In this document: positions 40,278 to 53,859 of the stretch, piece by piece
How positions within the stretch are numbered: the first letter of the stretch is position 1
How the letters are laid out: each line of letters opens with the position of its first letter
DNA from: Mixophyes australis
Taxonomy: Eukaryota > Chordata > Amphibia > Anura > Limnodynastidae
Assembly (NCBI GenBank): GCA_036250195.1
Contig: JAVHZZ010000004.1
Span: forward strand, 316,888,706 to 316,952,705
DNA: 64,000 nucleotides
Reading direction: 5' to 3'
Notes under the pieces: generated by a model
The model's input: only the letters and a program-made list of their open reading frames with translations
What the model was told of the DNA's origin: nothing
The model's database searches: none
Made by a program: the position numbers and the translations under genes

Positions 40278-41580
40278 AGAAATTGTTATTCACAACCCGA
40301 GAAAAGTCCAGAGTTTCTGTACAAGTTACTGCCCTATTTCACTACTGAATGTAGACATCAAGCTTTTTGCTAAAGTGCTGGCATCCAGACTGGGTCAAGT
40401 GGTTGCTTATCGTGTCTATCTGTCCTGGGCTCTGATTAAACAAAGTGTACCATTGATCTCATTCATGTAACCAACAAAGGTTTTCTAATCCTGGCACTGG
40501 ACACTGAGATTTGATTTGATTTGAATTTGATAAAGCAGGCTGGAAATTCAGGGAAGAACATTAACCATTATGGGCTTCAACAGTAACTTCTTAAATGATA
40601 TATTAGCTCTCTAACACAACCTATTGGCGCTTTCCTCTTGGCAGCCCAATTCCCGATCCTGAACGGCACTTGGCAGGTCTATTCATTCTTTCAATTAAAA
40701 TGTTGCCCTTGTCATGGAGCCAATTGTAGCTAAAATTAGACTGAACTCTGACAGAACTGGGATAAAAAAATAGAGTATCAGAAGTGCAAAATCTCGCTAT
40801 ATGCTGATAATATATTATTAATATAATAATATGACATGTCCCATAAGATTCAAGTATAGAACTCCCTCTTGGGATAGAAAATTAGATCAGATTAAACAGA
40901 AGTCATAGATCTCATCAAGCCAATTTTAACTTTAAGTGGCAGCCCAATATTTAGGTATATTTATCACCAAACATTATTATGGCGTATACACGAACAACTG
41001 TGGTGATACTGTGTCAAGATAGGCACGGTTAAGAATATCCAATGAGAGTGCCCTAAAATATGTTCCCTCTGTTTTAGGGCTTGATCTTTACTATCGTTAG
41101 TGCTTGGGTACCTGACAACCCAGAATTTTTGTTTCTCTCCCTCCTGGTACGTGAGGTTGCTAAGCACACCAATAAATGAATTATGCACATGTGTAAGGTT
41201 GATAATTACTTAATCACATCAAACGAGAAAGATTTTGCAATGATAAACAATAGGGAATGGCAAACATTTTTCATGGAATATATGAAAAGTATTATTCACA
41301 ACTCAAAAAAATCCTTTACGGCAACTTGGGTTTCCCAGATCACTAACTTTAACACTCTGATTTGATTAGCCCAACTTACACAGTTAACAGGGTGCTTTAG
41401 CTTCTTATTATGTGCTCATGATTTGTATCTAACCTAATGTGGCAATGTCCCTCAGGTTCCCATGGTCTTGGCCTCCCGGCTTCTTTCCTTATGTCATAAC
41501 CTTGAAGTCTCTCCATCTCACACCCTTACCAACCCTTTCTAAATTAAAATTTGGAACTACAGTGATTAGTTTAGGGTTTC
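40277..41580 (+). pseudogene. L1-like LINE reverse-transcriptase relic
   Basis: Alternating plus-strand frames give SYCPISLLNVDIKLFAKVLASRLGQVV (near 40325-40400), the canonical finger region of L1/Tx1 RT, then ISLYADNILLI (near 40790-40820) in place of the catalytic YADD. Degraded C-terminal sequence follows to about 41550. The metal-binding motif is mutated and frames are broken throughout. Confidence 0.8.
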
Positions 41581-41582
41581 TA

Positions 41583-44030
41583 TTGTGACACATAAAAAAA
41601 TGCAACCGAAGTTAGTGTCTTGAAATGTTTATGGTCTTTCGCTGCATTTTTTATATTTCCCACATGTTCCAGTAATCGTTTCTTGATTGGACGACTGGTC
41701 ATACCAATATAATTTTTTGGACAAGGACATGAGAGGCAATATATCACCCCAGAAGAATTACAATTCCGAAAATCATCTATTTTCCAAACATCTCCATATT
41801 TATCCTTATAATCTTTGGCAGTAATAGTATACTGACATGCTTCACAGGATCCACATTTATAAAAACCCTTTATTGTGTTCTGATTGATATTCTTGTGTTG
41901 GAAATGACTATGTGCTAAGCAATCTTTTAAATTCTAGTATCTCCTCCAACTTAAATATATTCTATCTTCCAGAGTTTCTCTCAGATCTTGGTCCAGAAGA
42001 AGAACATGCTAATGTTGTTGGAATATCGCATTAAGTTGTTTCCATTCTGCACATAAAGTGCCAATCATTCTGACCTTTGAATCCCTATTCTTAGGGGTCT
42101 GAGGGGGATATATAAGAGATTCCCTATCTTTATTTGAAACAAATCATTGAGCATTTTTGATAGTTCTCTTTCTATAACCCCTTTGTTTGAGCCTAGTAAT
42201 GAGTTCATCTGACCTCTTCGCAAACGTTTGATTGTCTGAACAGTTCCGCTTAGTTTGCAAGAATTCTCCCTATGGTACATCCTTTATAACTGGCGGAAAA
42301 TGGGCACTCGACGAATGTAAGATACTATTGGTAGCAGTATGTTTTCTAAACATATCCGTACTTAAAATGCCATTCTCCCTTTTACAAATCGACAGATCAA
42401 GGAAACATATTGGCATATGTCGGAGCACAACATGTCCCCATAACGGTGCCCCTTATCTGAAGAAAAGATCTTTCATCAAATAGAAAGTAGTTCTTAGTCA
42501 GAATAAATCTCAAAAGGGTAATAAAAAAGTTGTTTTGATCTGTCCCAATGTCCATATCAAGGAAATATCGTACTGCGTTTAATCCATCTTCATGTTTTAT
42601 ATTCGTGTATAAACACTTCACATCATAAGACGCCAGGTAAGTATTTTCACCTACTACTACATCTTGTATTTTGGAGAGGACATCTAGCGTGTCTCTGATA
42701 TATGATTGTAGACTTAAAACATATGATCGTAAATGTCGGTCTACATATCTACTTGCTTTTTACGTTAGTCCTCCAATCCCTGAAATAATCAGTCTTCCTG
42801 GAGGATTCTTCTTGTCTTTATGTATTTTTGGAAGTACATACATTGTTAGTACTTTTGGATTTTCTACAATAAGGAAATCATAGTCTTGTTTAGTTAAGAT
42901 TCCTTCATTAAATACTTTATTGATCATGGTATTGTATATACCCAGGAAATTTGCAGTGGGATTGAATATGTTTGTAGCAGGCGGTATCATTAAGATGTCA
43001 ATATACTTCTGCCACATATTTGTCTCTTGACCACAGTACAACATTTCCTCCCTTGTCAGAAGGCTTTATTACAACATCCTCCCAGCTCTCTATTTCCTTC
43101 ACGGCTTTTTTTCTTCTTTACTTAAATTTCCTGTAACAATCTGGTTGGTTCGGGATTTTTGTTATAGTTTATCTAGATCTTCGGAAACCAAATCAACAAA
43201 AATTCTTACTTGTGGACATATAGAAATAATCTGGTAAAAAGATGATTTCTTTTTTTAATATGGACTTGTCAATTTTTATGTTATCAGATCTACCCATTGG
43301 TTGAGGTCCCTGTAATTCCTCTAACATTTCCAAAGCTAATTTATCCTCTGTAGTGTCCAATAAAATGGAGGATGGCAGGGCCTCAATATCATGGATCAAT
43401 ATTTGGGGATCTATAATATCAATGCTTCCCAAATTAGTATCCATTGATTGTACCGCTTCAGAATTTTTATTTACATAAAATTTGTTTAGCAGGAGTTTCC
43501 TGGAAAAAAGTGCAAAATCCTTTTCCCATTAAAATTGATTAATTTTTTCGTATGGCGAAAAGGATAATCCCTTACTTAGGACACCAATATGTTCTGAATT
43601 GAGTTGTTTGTTAGAGAGATTTATAACCCTCAAGACTGCATCTAGCGTCTCTGACTCCTTCGGAACAGAATATCTTCCTATTCTTGTTTTTTTTTTTGTT
43701 TTTCTGCCCACCCTCCCCCCCTGCGTGTTTTCTTAAATAGACACCTCTTTGGTGTGTATGATCCAAAAACCTCTCCCTAAAAAATTCCTGGCAGTATTCG
43801 TATTAGCATCACAGAGTCACAGAGGTGTCACTAGATATTTCCCCCTCAGATGAGTCTACTTCTGATGTTGTATAGGATGTTAAAGGTTTTCTTGATTTAT
43901 AGGTGTTCCATTTAAAAACCCCGTTTTGTGCATAATCTTTGGTATTTGTAGAGTTTGTTACTCTTCTTTTCAAATATTTGTTTCTCATATATATACAGAT
44001 CAGATTTCAATTTATCATTTGTTTTCTTAA
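41583..44030 (-). pseudogene. Second PLE relic, minus-strand arm (ORF1 end, RT, start of GIY-YIG)
   Basis: Reading the minus strand from 44030: ORF1-like basic sequence; VLSKGLSFSP (43600-43530); LPKIHKDKKNPPGRLIISGIGG (about 42760-42850); YTNIKHEDGLNAVRYFLDMD and GTVMGTCCAPTYANMF (42621-42397); and finally the nuclease start VIYCLSCPCPKNYIGM (about 41700-41760). Many stops and shifts are present, and the catalytic RT region beyond motif B is lost or scrambled. It belongs to a different PLE family from the intact element. The arm ends at an L1 fragment. Confidence 0.85.
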
Positions 44031-45300
44031 ATTGCCTCTCATGTCCTTGTCCAAAAAATTATATTGGTATGACCAGTCGCCCAATCAAGAAACGATTACT
44101 GGAACATGTGGGAAATATAAAAAAATGCAGAGAAAGACCAGAAAAATTTCAAGACACTAACATCGGTTGCTAAGCATTTTTTAATGTGTCACAACAGCAA
44201 CCGTAAATTGATGAAGGCATTTATAATGGAGCAAATACACATGGGAATTCGAGAAGATTTACAGAAAGAACTCCTTAAAAAAGAAACTAAAAATATATTT
44301 ATTATGGGGAGCATGATTCCTGAGGGTCTTAAACATTATAATAACTATTTGTCATTTTTGTAAGTAGTCTATTAAACATACAGGATGTTTGTCCATATTC
44401 TTTTAGAATATCACAATCCTTTTTACAGTGGACATTTGAGATCTCCATACTGTCAATATGAGATTGAATTAAATATATTTTGTTAAAACTTCTTTTTATA
44501 GGCATACTTGATCCTAAAGTATTAATGATTTATTTATTTTATACAATCATAGTTTACATATTATTATTATTGCACCATATATTATTTTATATGATAATGG
44601 TTAATACCTCTTAACACTTCCTTATAACCTTCACTACGTTATAGAATTTATGTCACGATTATCGTGATATTCATTTTTTTTTCACCTGTATATTTTTCTT
44701 TTTTTTCTTCTATATCTTCACCTTGTTTTCACTTATTAGTTCACTTTTTATTTTTATGTTTATATATTTTTTCTGATTATTAATGTGTTTCGATTATATT
44801 TTATGGATTTTCTCTTATGACACCGGCCATTTTTACTTTATAGCTATGAATTGGAGACCCAATTACTATACAAATACTTACCTTAAATTGAAATATGATT
44901 TGTTATCTCTTAAGAGAATATTCTAAATAATATGCAGTGTTTTCTATCTGTGAATGCAATTTTTTTGTCTCCTTGTAATAATGCCATCACATTATAAATA
45001 TATCTGAACCATCCTTGTTTTCCTTATAAAAAGCCCATATTGTTCCTGAACCAATAGAATATTGGAATGGGCGGGACCTCTGTTTCTGATTGGCAGTAAA
45101 TTACGTCAATCATTCGGACAGGAATAACGTTCTGAGTGGTTGTCACAAATGATGTCAAAAGGGGGGTCTGGCTCGCATAGTCTAAAAAAAACCTGTCAGT
45201 TCATACACTCGTCTTACCCTGAGAAAGCATAAAAGCGAAAAACGCGTCAGCGTTTGCGCTGTCAATCTCAAGCTTTTCCAGTATATTTTCAATATGACTG
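44030..45300 (+). pseudogene. Second PLE relic, plus-strand arm (GIY-YIG and 3' region)
   Basis: The plus strand opens with CLSCPCPKNYIGMTSRPIKKRLLEHVGNIKK, the GIY-YIG nuclease, in inverted orientation to 41583-41740. It continues into a long AT-rich 3' region. Near 45219-45258 a decayed hammerhead-like string (CTGAGAAAGC..GCGAAAAACGCGTC) occurs. Together with the minus arm it forms a head-to-head inverted copy with about 150 bp of shared sequence. Confidence 0.8.
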
Positions 45301-48000
45301 TTAAATTGGGTTAGATAATCCTGCAATTAGCTCACCCGCAACAAAGCGATTTGTGGCAACAGATAGCTTTAATTAGGCAGTTAGCAATACAATTATGCCT
45401 TTGAACTTGTGGCTAGACAATAAGCCATTTATTTGAAACAGATACTATCATAGTGGCCTTCTATTAGGGCACACTAAGGATTGTTCTATGGCCACAGTTC
45501 GTTATTTTATAGGCAGTAAGCAATGCACTTCTGCCTTTATACTAACTAGTTACATTAATGCTCTATGTTTGACATGCAAAGTATTTCACCAAATTTAAAA
45601 GTGATACAAACCATGAATGATCTATAATTATAGCTAGCTATAGACTGTTATCTTTAATCACAGGGTTGGATTAGAATAATTTTTTCGATCCAATAACTAT
45701 ATATCTTTATGTAACCAATCCATGGATTATTCTAACAAATATATGAAGTGGCCAGAGAAATGATATACTGCAAATTGGCCAGATACACGATCGCTATTTG
45801 ATATGTATATTAAGGGTGGGAGCTTTAATGAAAATGTTGTATTAAGATACAAAAAGATTATATAGGATTATCTTTTATTTTTATTCTATTTTTGACTAAT
45901 AATATATAAATTTAGTCTAAATATAATTTGAGATCATTACCAACGGCAGAGAATAATCCCTATAACACAAATGAAGGTGTCTATGTAATAGGAGACTCGT
46001 GAGGAAAGTTTTCAGGAGACATGCTATGGGAAAGGACATAAATTAGAGATATAATACCTTTATGGGCCAAGCCCGGTAAAGAAATCTCTCAAACTCAGCC
46101 AAATTAAGAAAGTTCAAGGTGAGGGAGCACTGTTGGCATAAGTGCCTGATTTATAGGCTAGGATAAAGCATTTGCAAAGAAAGGATCTATTTTGTCCTGT
46201 AATAGTGTAAAAAAAAAAAAAAAAAGAAACCGTTCTGAGAGTTATGTGTTAAACAGGGCCTTTTTTTTTTATGGCTTTTACTCCACACTCAGGTATAAAA
46301 CACGTACCCGCATGTAAATATAAGAATCATGCACTTGTGTGTGCATACCCTGTTGCATTTATGCTTAGGTCTGTGGCATCACATCTGTTTGGATGCTACG
46401 TGTTCAATTTTGCAGCATTCAAAGCAAGTTGCTACACTTGTGAAAGTCAATTGATAATTATGGCAATGTATTGTGTACATACCCGCTAGGGGCTAATAAG
46501 CGTGATTACAGCAGCGGTGTGCTGTAGTTTTCCCATTCATATCAATGGCCTTTTAATTCACAATAAGTTGGGCAGTACATCCCGAAACCCCTTTATAATC
46601 AAAACATCTTTCACATTAATGTATTTTCAAAGCATTAGTTTTCCCCCACACCGCTAGAGATCCAAATGAGCTCTGTTGATGTGTGATCAAAGCAGGGACC
46701 CACCACCTCACATCACAGCTAACTTGAGAAACCACTTGTGATTATCTGAGTGGCTATGAGCGGTCAGCATGTGGATTATAAGAAGATCTTACTTGAATTA
46801 TAATTTTCCACAAATTGCAAGAAGAGGTATGTATTTCAATTACAAACGAATTATTCGCCTTTCTATGGGAAAATCTTCAATATAATATATTGCGGATGAT
46901 GGGACATATAGTTATTTACAGAGCCTCCACGTAGAGGCTCCAGAACCTTGTTGCTCAGCCTGGATTTGGAAAACGCTGGTATAAATACTTCTGGCACAAC
47001 AAATGTGGCCATCCATCAACTCAGAACCTTGCACCAAGCCTATGGGATGTGCAAAGATACCCCTCAAATCGATTAGCATCTCTAAGGGGCATGGCTGACA
47101 CGTCTCCACGACTTTACTGTACTAAACATATACAAACACCCTTGATCTTCCTCTTCAAGTGTAAGAGGCAGCAATTATAAGATATGCTCAACTCAAATTA
47201 TGGGTGTAAGTTGTGTGCAGGCTTAGTGCAACAAATTTTGCGCAATGCACATTTTTCCAACTGCAATTAGACAATTATATCCTGCTCTGTGAAGATCTCA
47301 ACAGACTGTTTTTCACAATGTTGCCCTTTGCCAATTATGTTTTTCACTTGCTACTTAAGACACCATTGCTTGTGAAACATTACCAAGTCCTGCTGCTTTG
47401 TAACTATATATTTTAGTGAAGTACCAGGCACTAAATTCCATAAGCACACAAAAAGGTATGAAGCCATAACAGACTTTATATTCAGAGCATGGAACACACT
47501 CAGGTCACACACACAGGTCAGACTCAGATCATGGCTGTTCATGAGATTGAGGTGGCAACTGCTGATCATAGGAAGTTACCTTTTTGTGACTTCTTGTTGG
47601 TGGAAAAAGATACATCCCTAAGAATGCGACAAATATGATAACTTTCACATTCGTTGATACATCCCGTTCCAGTTATAGATTCATTATATGTAGTATATTG
47701 CATATTGTCACACATTGTACCAAAAACACAAAAACAAAAAAAAAAAAAGTTATATTTTGTGTGTTAAATTGATTGTTTTGGTCCAGTTGATCAAAATTGT
47801 AGGTCTCCTGAGATGAAGGACTTTCAATGCTATGATTTCTTCATTATTTTCTAGTTTTTTTGGGGTTTTTTTTGTTTTGTTTTATGTTTTTTACAAACAT
47901 TGCTTAAATTTGTTCAATTATTTTCATTGTTTTCGTTTGGTCTGTAGAAGATAAATATATATATATTTTTTTATTTTAAGTTGTAAAAAATAAAAGGCCC
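45301..48000. other. AT-rich stretch without recognised genes
   Basis: Only short chance frames. A poly-A run at 46209-46226 and a poly-T run near 46261-46271 suggest retroposon tails, but no body was recognised. Confidence 0.5.
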
Positions 48001-50922
48001 TTTTACAGACACACTGAAGGTTTGTTTTAAAAAAATTTTTATTTCAGTCACTGCCAATTAATCATTCCACTTTTCTCCAAAAATTACAATTCTTTGTGTT
48101 GACGGCATCATAATATATCAATACAAAATGTTGTTATTTTATGAAAAATTGCTAGATTACTATAATAGTTCAAATTTAAAGTAGAAATATAAGAACATAC
48201 ATTTTACAGACATTTTGCATTGATGTGCTTAAATACAATTCAAGTAAAATTGGAAATAAATATAAGCTAAAATGTGCAAGACAGGTTCTTTTTCTACAAA
48301 TGATTCAAAAGGAGGGACCATAATATCAGACAATATGGACTATTGGTATATACATACACTATTTTAAACAAAATGCTGGCTTCAGTATATTGTGAACAAT
48401 GGGACACTATTGATGTCAAACGTATGAACCTCAGATTAGGCAACTGTAATACCAACAGAAGTTTAGAAATTACTGAACAATGACAGAATATGCAGTTATG
48501 GTCAGGTAATAACCACATTCAATAATCCCCTTACAGTATAAACAAGTGACAAGATTTAAAAAAGGTTATTGTGGCTAAATGCAAGTCCAATTTTGAAACC
48601 GCATTACAAATTACATTTATTGTTTAATAAAAAAAAACAAAAAAAAAACCAATATTGAACTTGAAAATCACTGTATAGAATAAATGCATCAGATATTTCT
48701 CTTCAGTAAAGAAGGGTTTCCATGGTTTTATACAAGTCATTTTGATCACTTTGGTGAACAACAATTTAATGTATCTGAATTCACATGTTCATAACCTTTA
48801 AAAAATGCAGTATTTTATATGGATTTTTATTTAACAGATTATATAACTTTCAAAAACTATATTAGGATTAGCTATGTTAAATAGACCAATTACTTTGTGA
48901 AGCAGCAACATAAAATGACCAGGATACTTTTACAAAACTACGTACAGCAAGTACACATAAGTTCATGTAGGATGTGCCCTTTATCTTACATGAAAATATT
49001 TTGAAATTCGGACATGAACCCCATCCAACAAAATGTAAAATAATACAACTTGTACTTTTTTTTTTTTCTACAGATAACATTCTATAATTAGAATTAAAAG
49101 GTAAAATGTTTGCCTAATTAGATCTTTGCCCTAAATAGTTACATTGAGGGCATGCTCTTCAGTTCAACTCTACACAATGGATTTACCTAAAAAAAACAAA
49201 AAAAAATAAAACAAACAGTAATAAACCTCATACCCACAAACAAGCAGGACCTCAGTCACGTCTGCCTGTGCAGGCACTCCCATGATGCTTCAGAGCTCTG
49301 GAATTTGCATCTGCAGGAGTATAGATTCAGATGGTTCATTAAGTTGATCGGGCTTATGGTGTTCATGAGTTTTCTCACATTTCTAGGAGCATGTGTCTAC
49401 ATTTGCAGGTGAAGATTATGGAGTCTCTGAAGGTGCAAAATTCTACAGACAGGAGGTGCTGGGTGAATATGGGTACGTCACCCTGACAACTGCAACGTCA
49501 ACAACAGTTTACCTGACTTCAGAAATGCAAAGCTGTCAATCATGAAACACTGCTAAGCTCGAAGGTTTGAAATGACCACCAGCCACAATTGTTAGAAATG
49601 AAGAAGCCGGCAGCAGAAAGTCACGTGACTTTCAAGCACGATACTATTATTAGGGGTGTTAAGGGAGTAATGCAAGGAGGCGGTGGATGTACAATACTTT
49701 ATCGCAAGGCTTCAACTTGTTGCATTGTTGTGGTAGTCGTGTTAATGACTACCACCGGAATTTGGCTGTTGATAACTAAATGCAGAACTAGGCACCCATA
49801 TCGAAAAACAAGATTTCGCTTTGATGAACAATAAAAAAAATAAAAAGTCTACAATACCCCAGTTGCATAAGTGTGCACTCCCTTTACAATGGGGCTGTAG
49901 CTCTGTTCTGAGTTCTTCTACCTGTTAGAAGGTAGTTAGCATACACCTACCAGTTATGACAGCGACTGTTGTTCTTGTAGGATTTCTTTGCAGTTTTCTT
50001 GGTTGTATCCTACTGGGATAACCAGATCTATGAGATCTCAAAATTTACTAATCCCAGAAAGCAATGGCTTTTAGAAAAGAGATTTAATTTGTTAATCTGA
50101 CAACCTTTAATACTTTATCAACCAAACGAGTCTTCAATAAGAAATATTACCATTATAAATACTATTATATACATATTAAATATAATTTAACTTTATTAAA
50201 GGATATATACATTTGTTTGGATTTAAACACTTGAGTGTGAAAGATTCTGCTGTGGGGTGTTCTATTCATAATGGACATTCAGATGAATTGACCAGGGGGG
50301 CACAAGTAAGCAAGCATAACAAATAAACACAGTTACAACATGTAAAGTCTGTCAAGACTCAAGAAAAGATTTACAAAATAGCACTTAGCATTTTTTTTGT
50401 TCCACAATATACAGACATAAAAGTTTCAAAACTTGCAAAAAGAAGAACATTTGTGATTATGTGGTTTATAATGGAATTCTACTTATACGGGCAACATTTA
50501 GAATTTATACATAACTAGGCTTCTCTTAAATAACAATGCTACATTCTTGATGGTCTCCTAATCAAAAATTGTTTGCTAGTGTTTTGTTAGGTGAAGTGGG
50601 GAGAAACAAACAAAAAAATCCCCAAAGCATTCTGCAGACTACACATCACATTCAAATGCATTCATTAAGGAGTTTGACAACAGTAAAACATAACAATTCC
50701 AGTCTGTTTTTATACTGAATCCAAATGCCAGGGCCACAATAATACATTTTACCACTGACATGTTATGATCAAATGAATTGAGTGGCATCCATTAGCACCA
50801 AAAAAAAGGTTGACAACTAGTGTCTTATTTGTTTGTGGGAGGGCTTGGGGCATATTCTACATTGAAACATCCTTATCCTTTGCGAATAATGGAGAAATCA
50901 CAGAACAAACGGAGATGAAGAT
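48001..50922. other. AT-rich non-coding stretch downstream of slc22a5
   Basis: No exon-like or repeat signature recognised. An 81-codon plus-strand frame (49589-49834) contains a hydrophobic stretch but has no supporting signal. Confidence 0.5.
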
Positions 50923-50925
50923 TAA

Positions 50926-51541
50926 GGGCATGATACAGTGATACGTACCCTCGTTTGTGGCTTTTTCATACTGTGCATGCAAAATAAGTGAACATACACA
51001 ACTGTAGGTGCTCAGACCTGCCACTTATGACTTCTTGTGCCTGAACAGGAGTGTCAGGGAAGGGAAGGGGTGTTGTAACCGAGGCAATGCACAGTAAGGG
51101 CATGTGCAAGCAATTGTGTATGGATTAAGACTGGGACTACGTCACAGATACACAACTGAAAGAACCATTTAATTTGCGGATAGTAAGGAGAGGTGTAATT
51201 AGCGGATGATGGCGAACACCCAAGCCGCTTGTAATTAGAGGTTTGAAAATGATTAACAGACGCTTTTTGAGACTTTAGTAGTCGCTAAGCCACAGGTTAG
51301 AAATTGCTGAGAGTTTTGTTGCAGAACTACAAAAATATATATATTTTTTGTCCGTACGTCTGGCAGTTGTTTCTGCTGTATTAGATAGGCTAACTGCATT
51401 CATAACATAAAATAAACAGATTATTGAATAGGTGTGCGAGTTGGATGTAAGTGTTTGAGGGGTGCGTCTGTTGTTAAAAGGACACATCTGCTACTCATTC
51501 AGACTTGGACGCACTCTTGTGTTCCACTCTGCATTAGGCCC
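50926..51541. mobile_element. PIF/Harbinger-type MITE, 616 bp, TSD TAA
   Basis: Ends GGGCATGATACAGTG and CTCTGCATTAGGCCC are imperfect inverted repeats. They are flanked by TAA at 50923-50925 and 51542-51544, the three-base target duplication of Harbinger elements. No coding capacity. Confidence 0.65.
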
Positions 51542-51693
51542 TAAATGTGAAACATTTCATTAACAACTAGCATTATAGGTAAGCTGAACAAGCTGTTAGA
51601 AATCTTATGTATGCAGTCAATTCAAAATCAATGGGAATAAGAAAAACTGGAGGTGGTTTGTAATAGTTCAATAACAGATGTCATAGTGACAAT

Positions 51694-52113
51694 AGTGGAG
51701 TACACACTGCAGGTTTCTCATCCAATTATCTTGCAGATCACACGGTAAATGACCCTTTGGCAATATATCGCGTTAGTCTGTACGCTGCCATAACCATGTT
51801 TTATCATATCAAAGCACAGCGTATTGTTTGAGTTGGTTCTTCAAATTTCTTAAAAATCAGGATCAACGATGGAATGATGATGGGACAAATCTGGAAGTGT
51901 GTACACTCGCCCAGCAGTGTAGGCAGATATCTGTACAGTGTGCAGAGTCACAATCTTTTCAGCAGGTGGTTAGGAGAGATGCAGATCACAGATCTGAAGA
52001 TAAATTGCGTAGGTGTGTACACATAAATCTGCATGATCATTGGGACTTTTCGTCGTTGGCAAAATAGTTATAGAAATCGCATCTTCGGTTATTTTCTGCA
52101 GTGTGTACCCAGC
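51694..52113. mobile_element. MITE with GTACACACTGCAG inverted ends
   Basis: GGAGTACACACTGCAGG at the left and CTGCAGTGTGTACCCAGC at the right are inverted copies. The inside (GATCATTGGGACTTTTCGTC) matches a repeat I recognise from frog DNA. The target duplication is not resolved. Confidence 0.6.
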
Positions 52114-52468
52114 TTAAGTTGTGAGAAAACCATCAATAAGAATAACAACCAACGTACAAGTGATCCTTTGTAAGAACACCTGAGAGAATTTGACACAGAA
52201 CTAGAAAAGAGGTATTATTTCACAGCAGTCATAGACAACATAACACATAGAGGTATCAGCAAACTAAAATATGTGAACCAAGAACCATTTGATTTTACAA
52301 TACTAACATAGTACTTTCTGGTTTGTTGAAGCCAGGAATCATTGCATACAGTTTGGGGAACATATAGGAAAATTGGCACACAACAATAAGGGGTTGTAAC
52401 CTACAGCAATCACAAATCTTCATTAATTTTCAGCTACACTAAAAAAAAACTAAAAAAAAAAATAACTG

Positions 52469-52474
52469 TTTATT
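52469..52474 (-). terminator. Candidate polyadenylation signal AATAAA for slc22a5
   Basis: The minus strand reads AATAAA about 810 nt downstream of the slc22a5 stop codon. A weaker ATTAAA lies at 53103-53098, about 180 nt after the stop. Either could end the mRNA; the sequence alone cannot decide. Confidence 0.35.
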
Positions 52475-53284
52475 GGTTACAGTACCTGTTTTTCCTAGGC
52501 ACCAGTTTTCAAAAAAATGTCCACTTTAAGATGACTAACTCATTGGCACTAGGCAATGGCTTTAGCGAATACATCTTCATTTAAAAAAATATTTTAATGA
52601 GAAAAACATTAGCAGTCCCTAAATCGGATGGCTGACGACTTGTAAGAGCGCATCGTTTTAGGATGTCTCATTTACACCAAATATGGGCTGGGGTTCAATC
52701 AGTAACAGGTTCAAGGATTGAACTACTTCCATCACAATAAAGTACTACAACAGGGCAATGGAATGCAGATAGCTTTTCATACATACATAAATTAATTAAT
52801 TTATGTTTAGGTCAGTTAAGAAGGTGCTTGTAGCATTCTCAGCAATGTTGCACACAAAATAAATAAAAGGACAAAACTCAAAATGTAGCAGTTCTAAATG
52901 CATTACCAATTAGCCATCTTCTATCTTGTTCAATGGTCATTCTATCTTCTCCAGTGTCTGGACACTGACAAAGTAACATCCAGTGTCAGTTTTATAAAGT
53001 GATTAAAAGACTCAAATACTGGCACATTACTTACAGCAGCTTTCCGTTCAGATGCAGTATGTAGCAGGTCCAAATCAAATTAGCCCTTTGTGTTGAATAT
53101 TTAATGCAAACTACCAATGCGATCCTGGTTTTGGAGGGGTTACTGAAAACTGCAGTGTTTTGTGTAAAATAAATCCCACAATTACAGTCTCTAGAGCTGT
53201 GGGTAGAAAAATACAATAGTTCAGTTTTGGACAGACACATTCAGTGAATGATTCTCTCCGTAAAAAAATGAAGACAGCTCGGTC

Positions 53285-53372
53285 TCATAATGCAGTGTTT
53301 GAAAGTACTTTTACGTGTCCATTATGTCCATTATTCTGCCTTGAAAGTCTAATTCCTCGTTTGTACTTAAAT
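53285..53372 (-). CDS. slc22a5: slc22a5 exon 10, coding part with stop
   Basis: After a pyrimidine-rich acceptor (CTGCCCCTCCAG) one base completes Gly. Then 28 codons follow, basic at first (FKYKRGIRLSRQ) and ending VKVLSNTAL before TGA (53287-53285). The length and the ending resemble the cytosolic tail of OCTN2 (human ends in STAF). The terminal T-A-L fits a class I PDZ ligand, the kind of motif by which OCTNs bind PDZK1-type scaffolds. Confidence 0.85.
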
Positions 53373-53751
53373 CTGGAGGGGCAGAAAAAAAAATGGAATA
53401 AGAAAAAAAAAGAAAAACAGCTCTGTCCACAAAAAATAATTTTATACACACATTACAGTTAATTAAAAAACTAATATATGTCTCTATATCTAAACGTACA
53501 CAGCCACAATATCTGTCCTATTGCCACCTCCTCACAATAGTGGCAAGATTAATGTTACTAAAAAAAATAGAATTTAACCTATGCCTGCATGGTTTCCGAT
53601 ATCAGAAGGGGGTTACTGAAGCGTAGAGACAGAGACACACACAAAGGGTAGGAAAGGAAATGACAGGAATACACAATATGTACATACATACAGATACAAT
53701 TACAACTGGGAGAGATATAAACACACACTATTTAATACTAATATTATCTAT

Positions 53752-53762
53752 CTATCTATCTA

Positions 53763-53828
<66 letters not shown>

Positions 53829-53850
53829 ATATTATATATATATATATATT
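53752..53850. repeat. (TATC)n/(TA)n microsatellite in intron 9
   Basis: CTATCTATCTATC followed by about 40 TA units with small interruptions. Confidence 0.95.
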
Positions 53851-53859
53851 TTCATAGTT

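Noticed and set aside
45219..45258. Functional hammerhead ribozyme in the second PLE
   Set aside because: Core reads CTGAGAA instead of CTGATGA; too decayed to call more than a relic.
49589..49834. 81-aa plus-strand frame with a hydrophobic stretch (CCIVVVVVLMTTTGIWLLI)
   Set aside because: No homology, promoter, splice or conservation signal; chance frame in AT-rich DNA.
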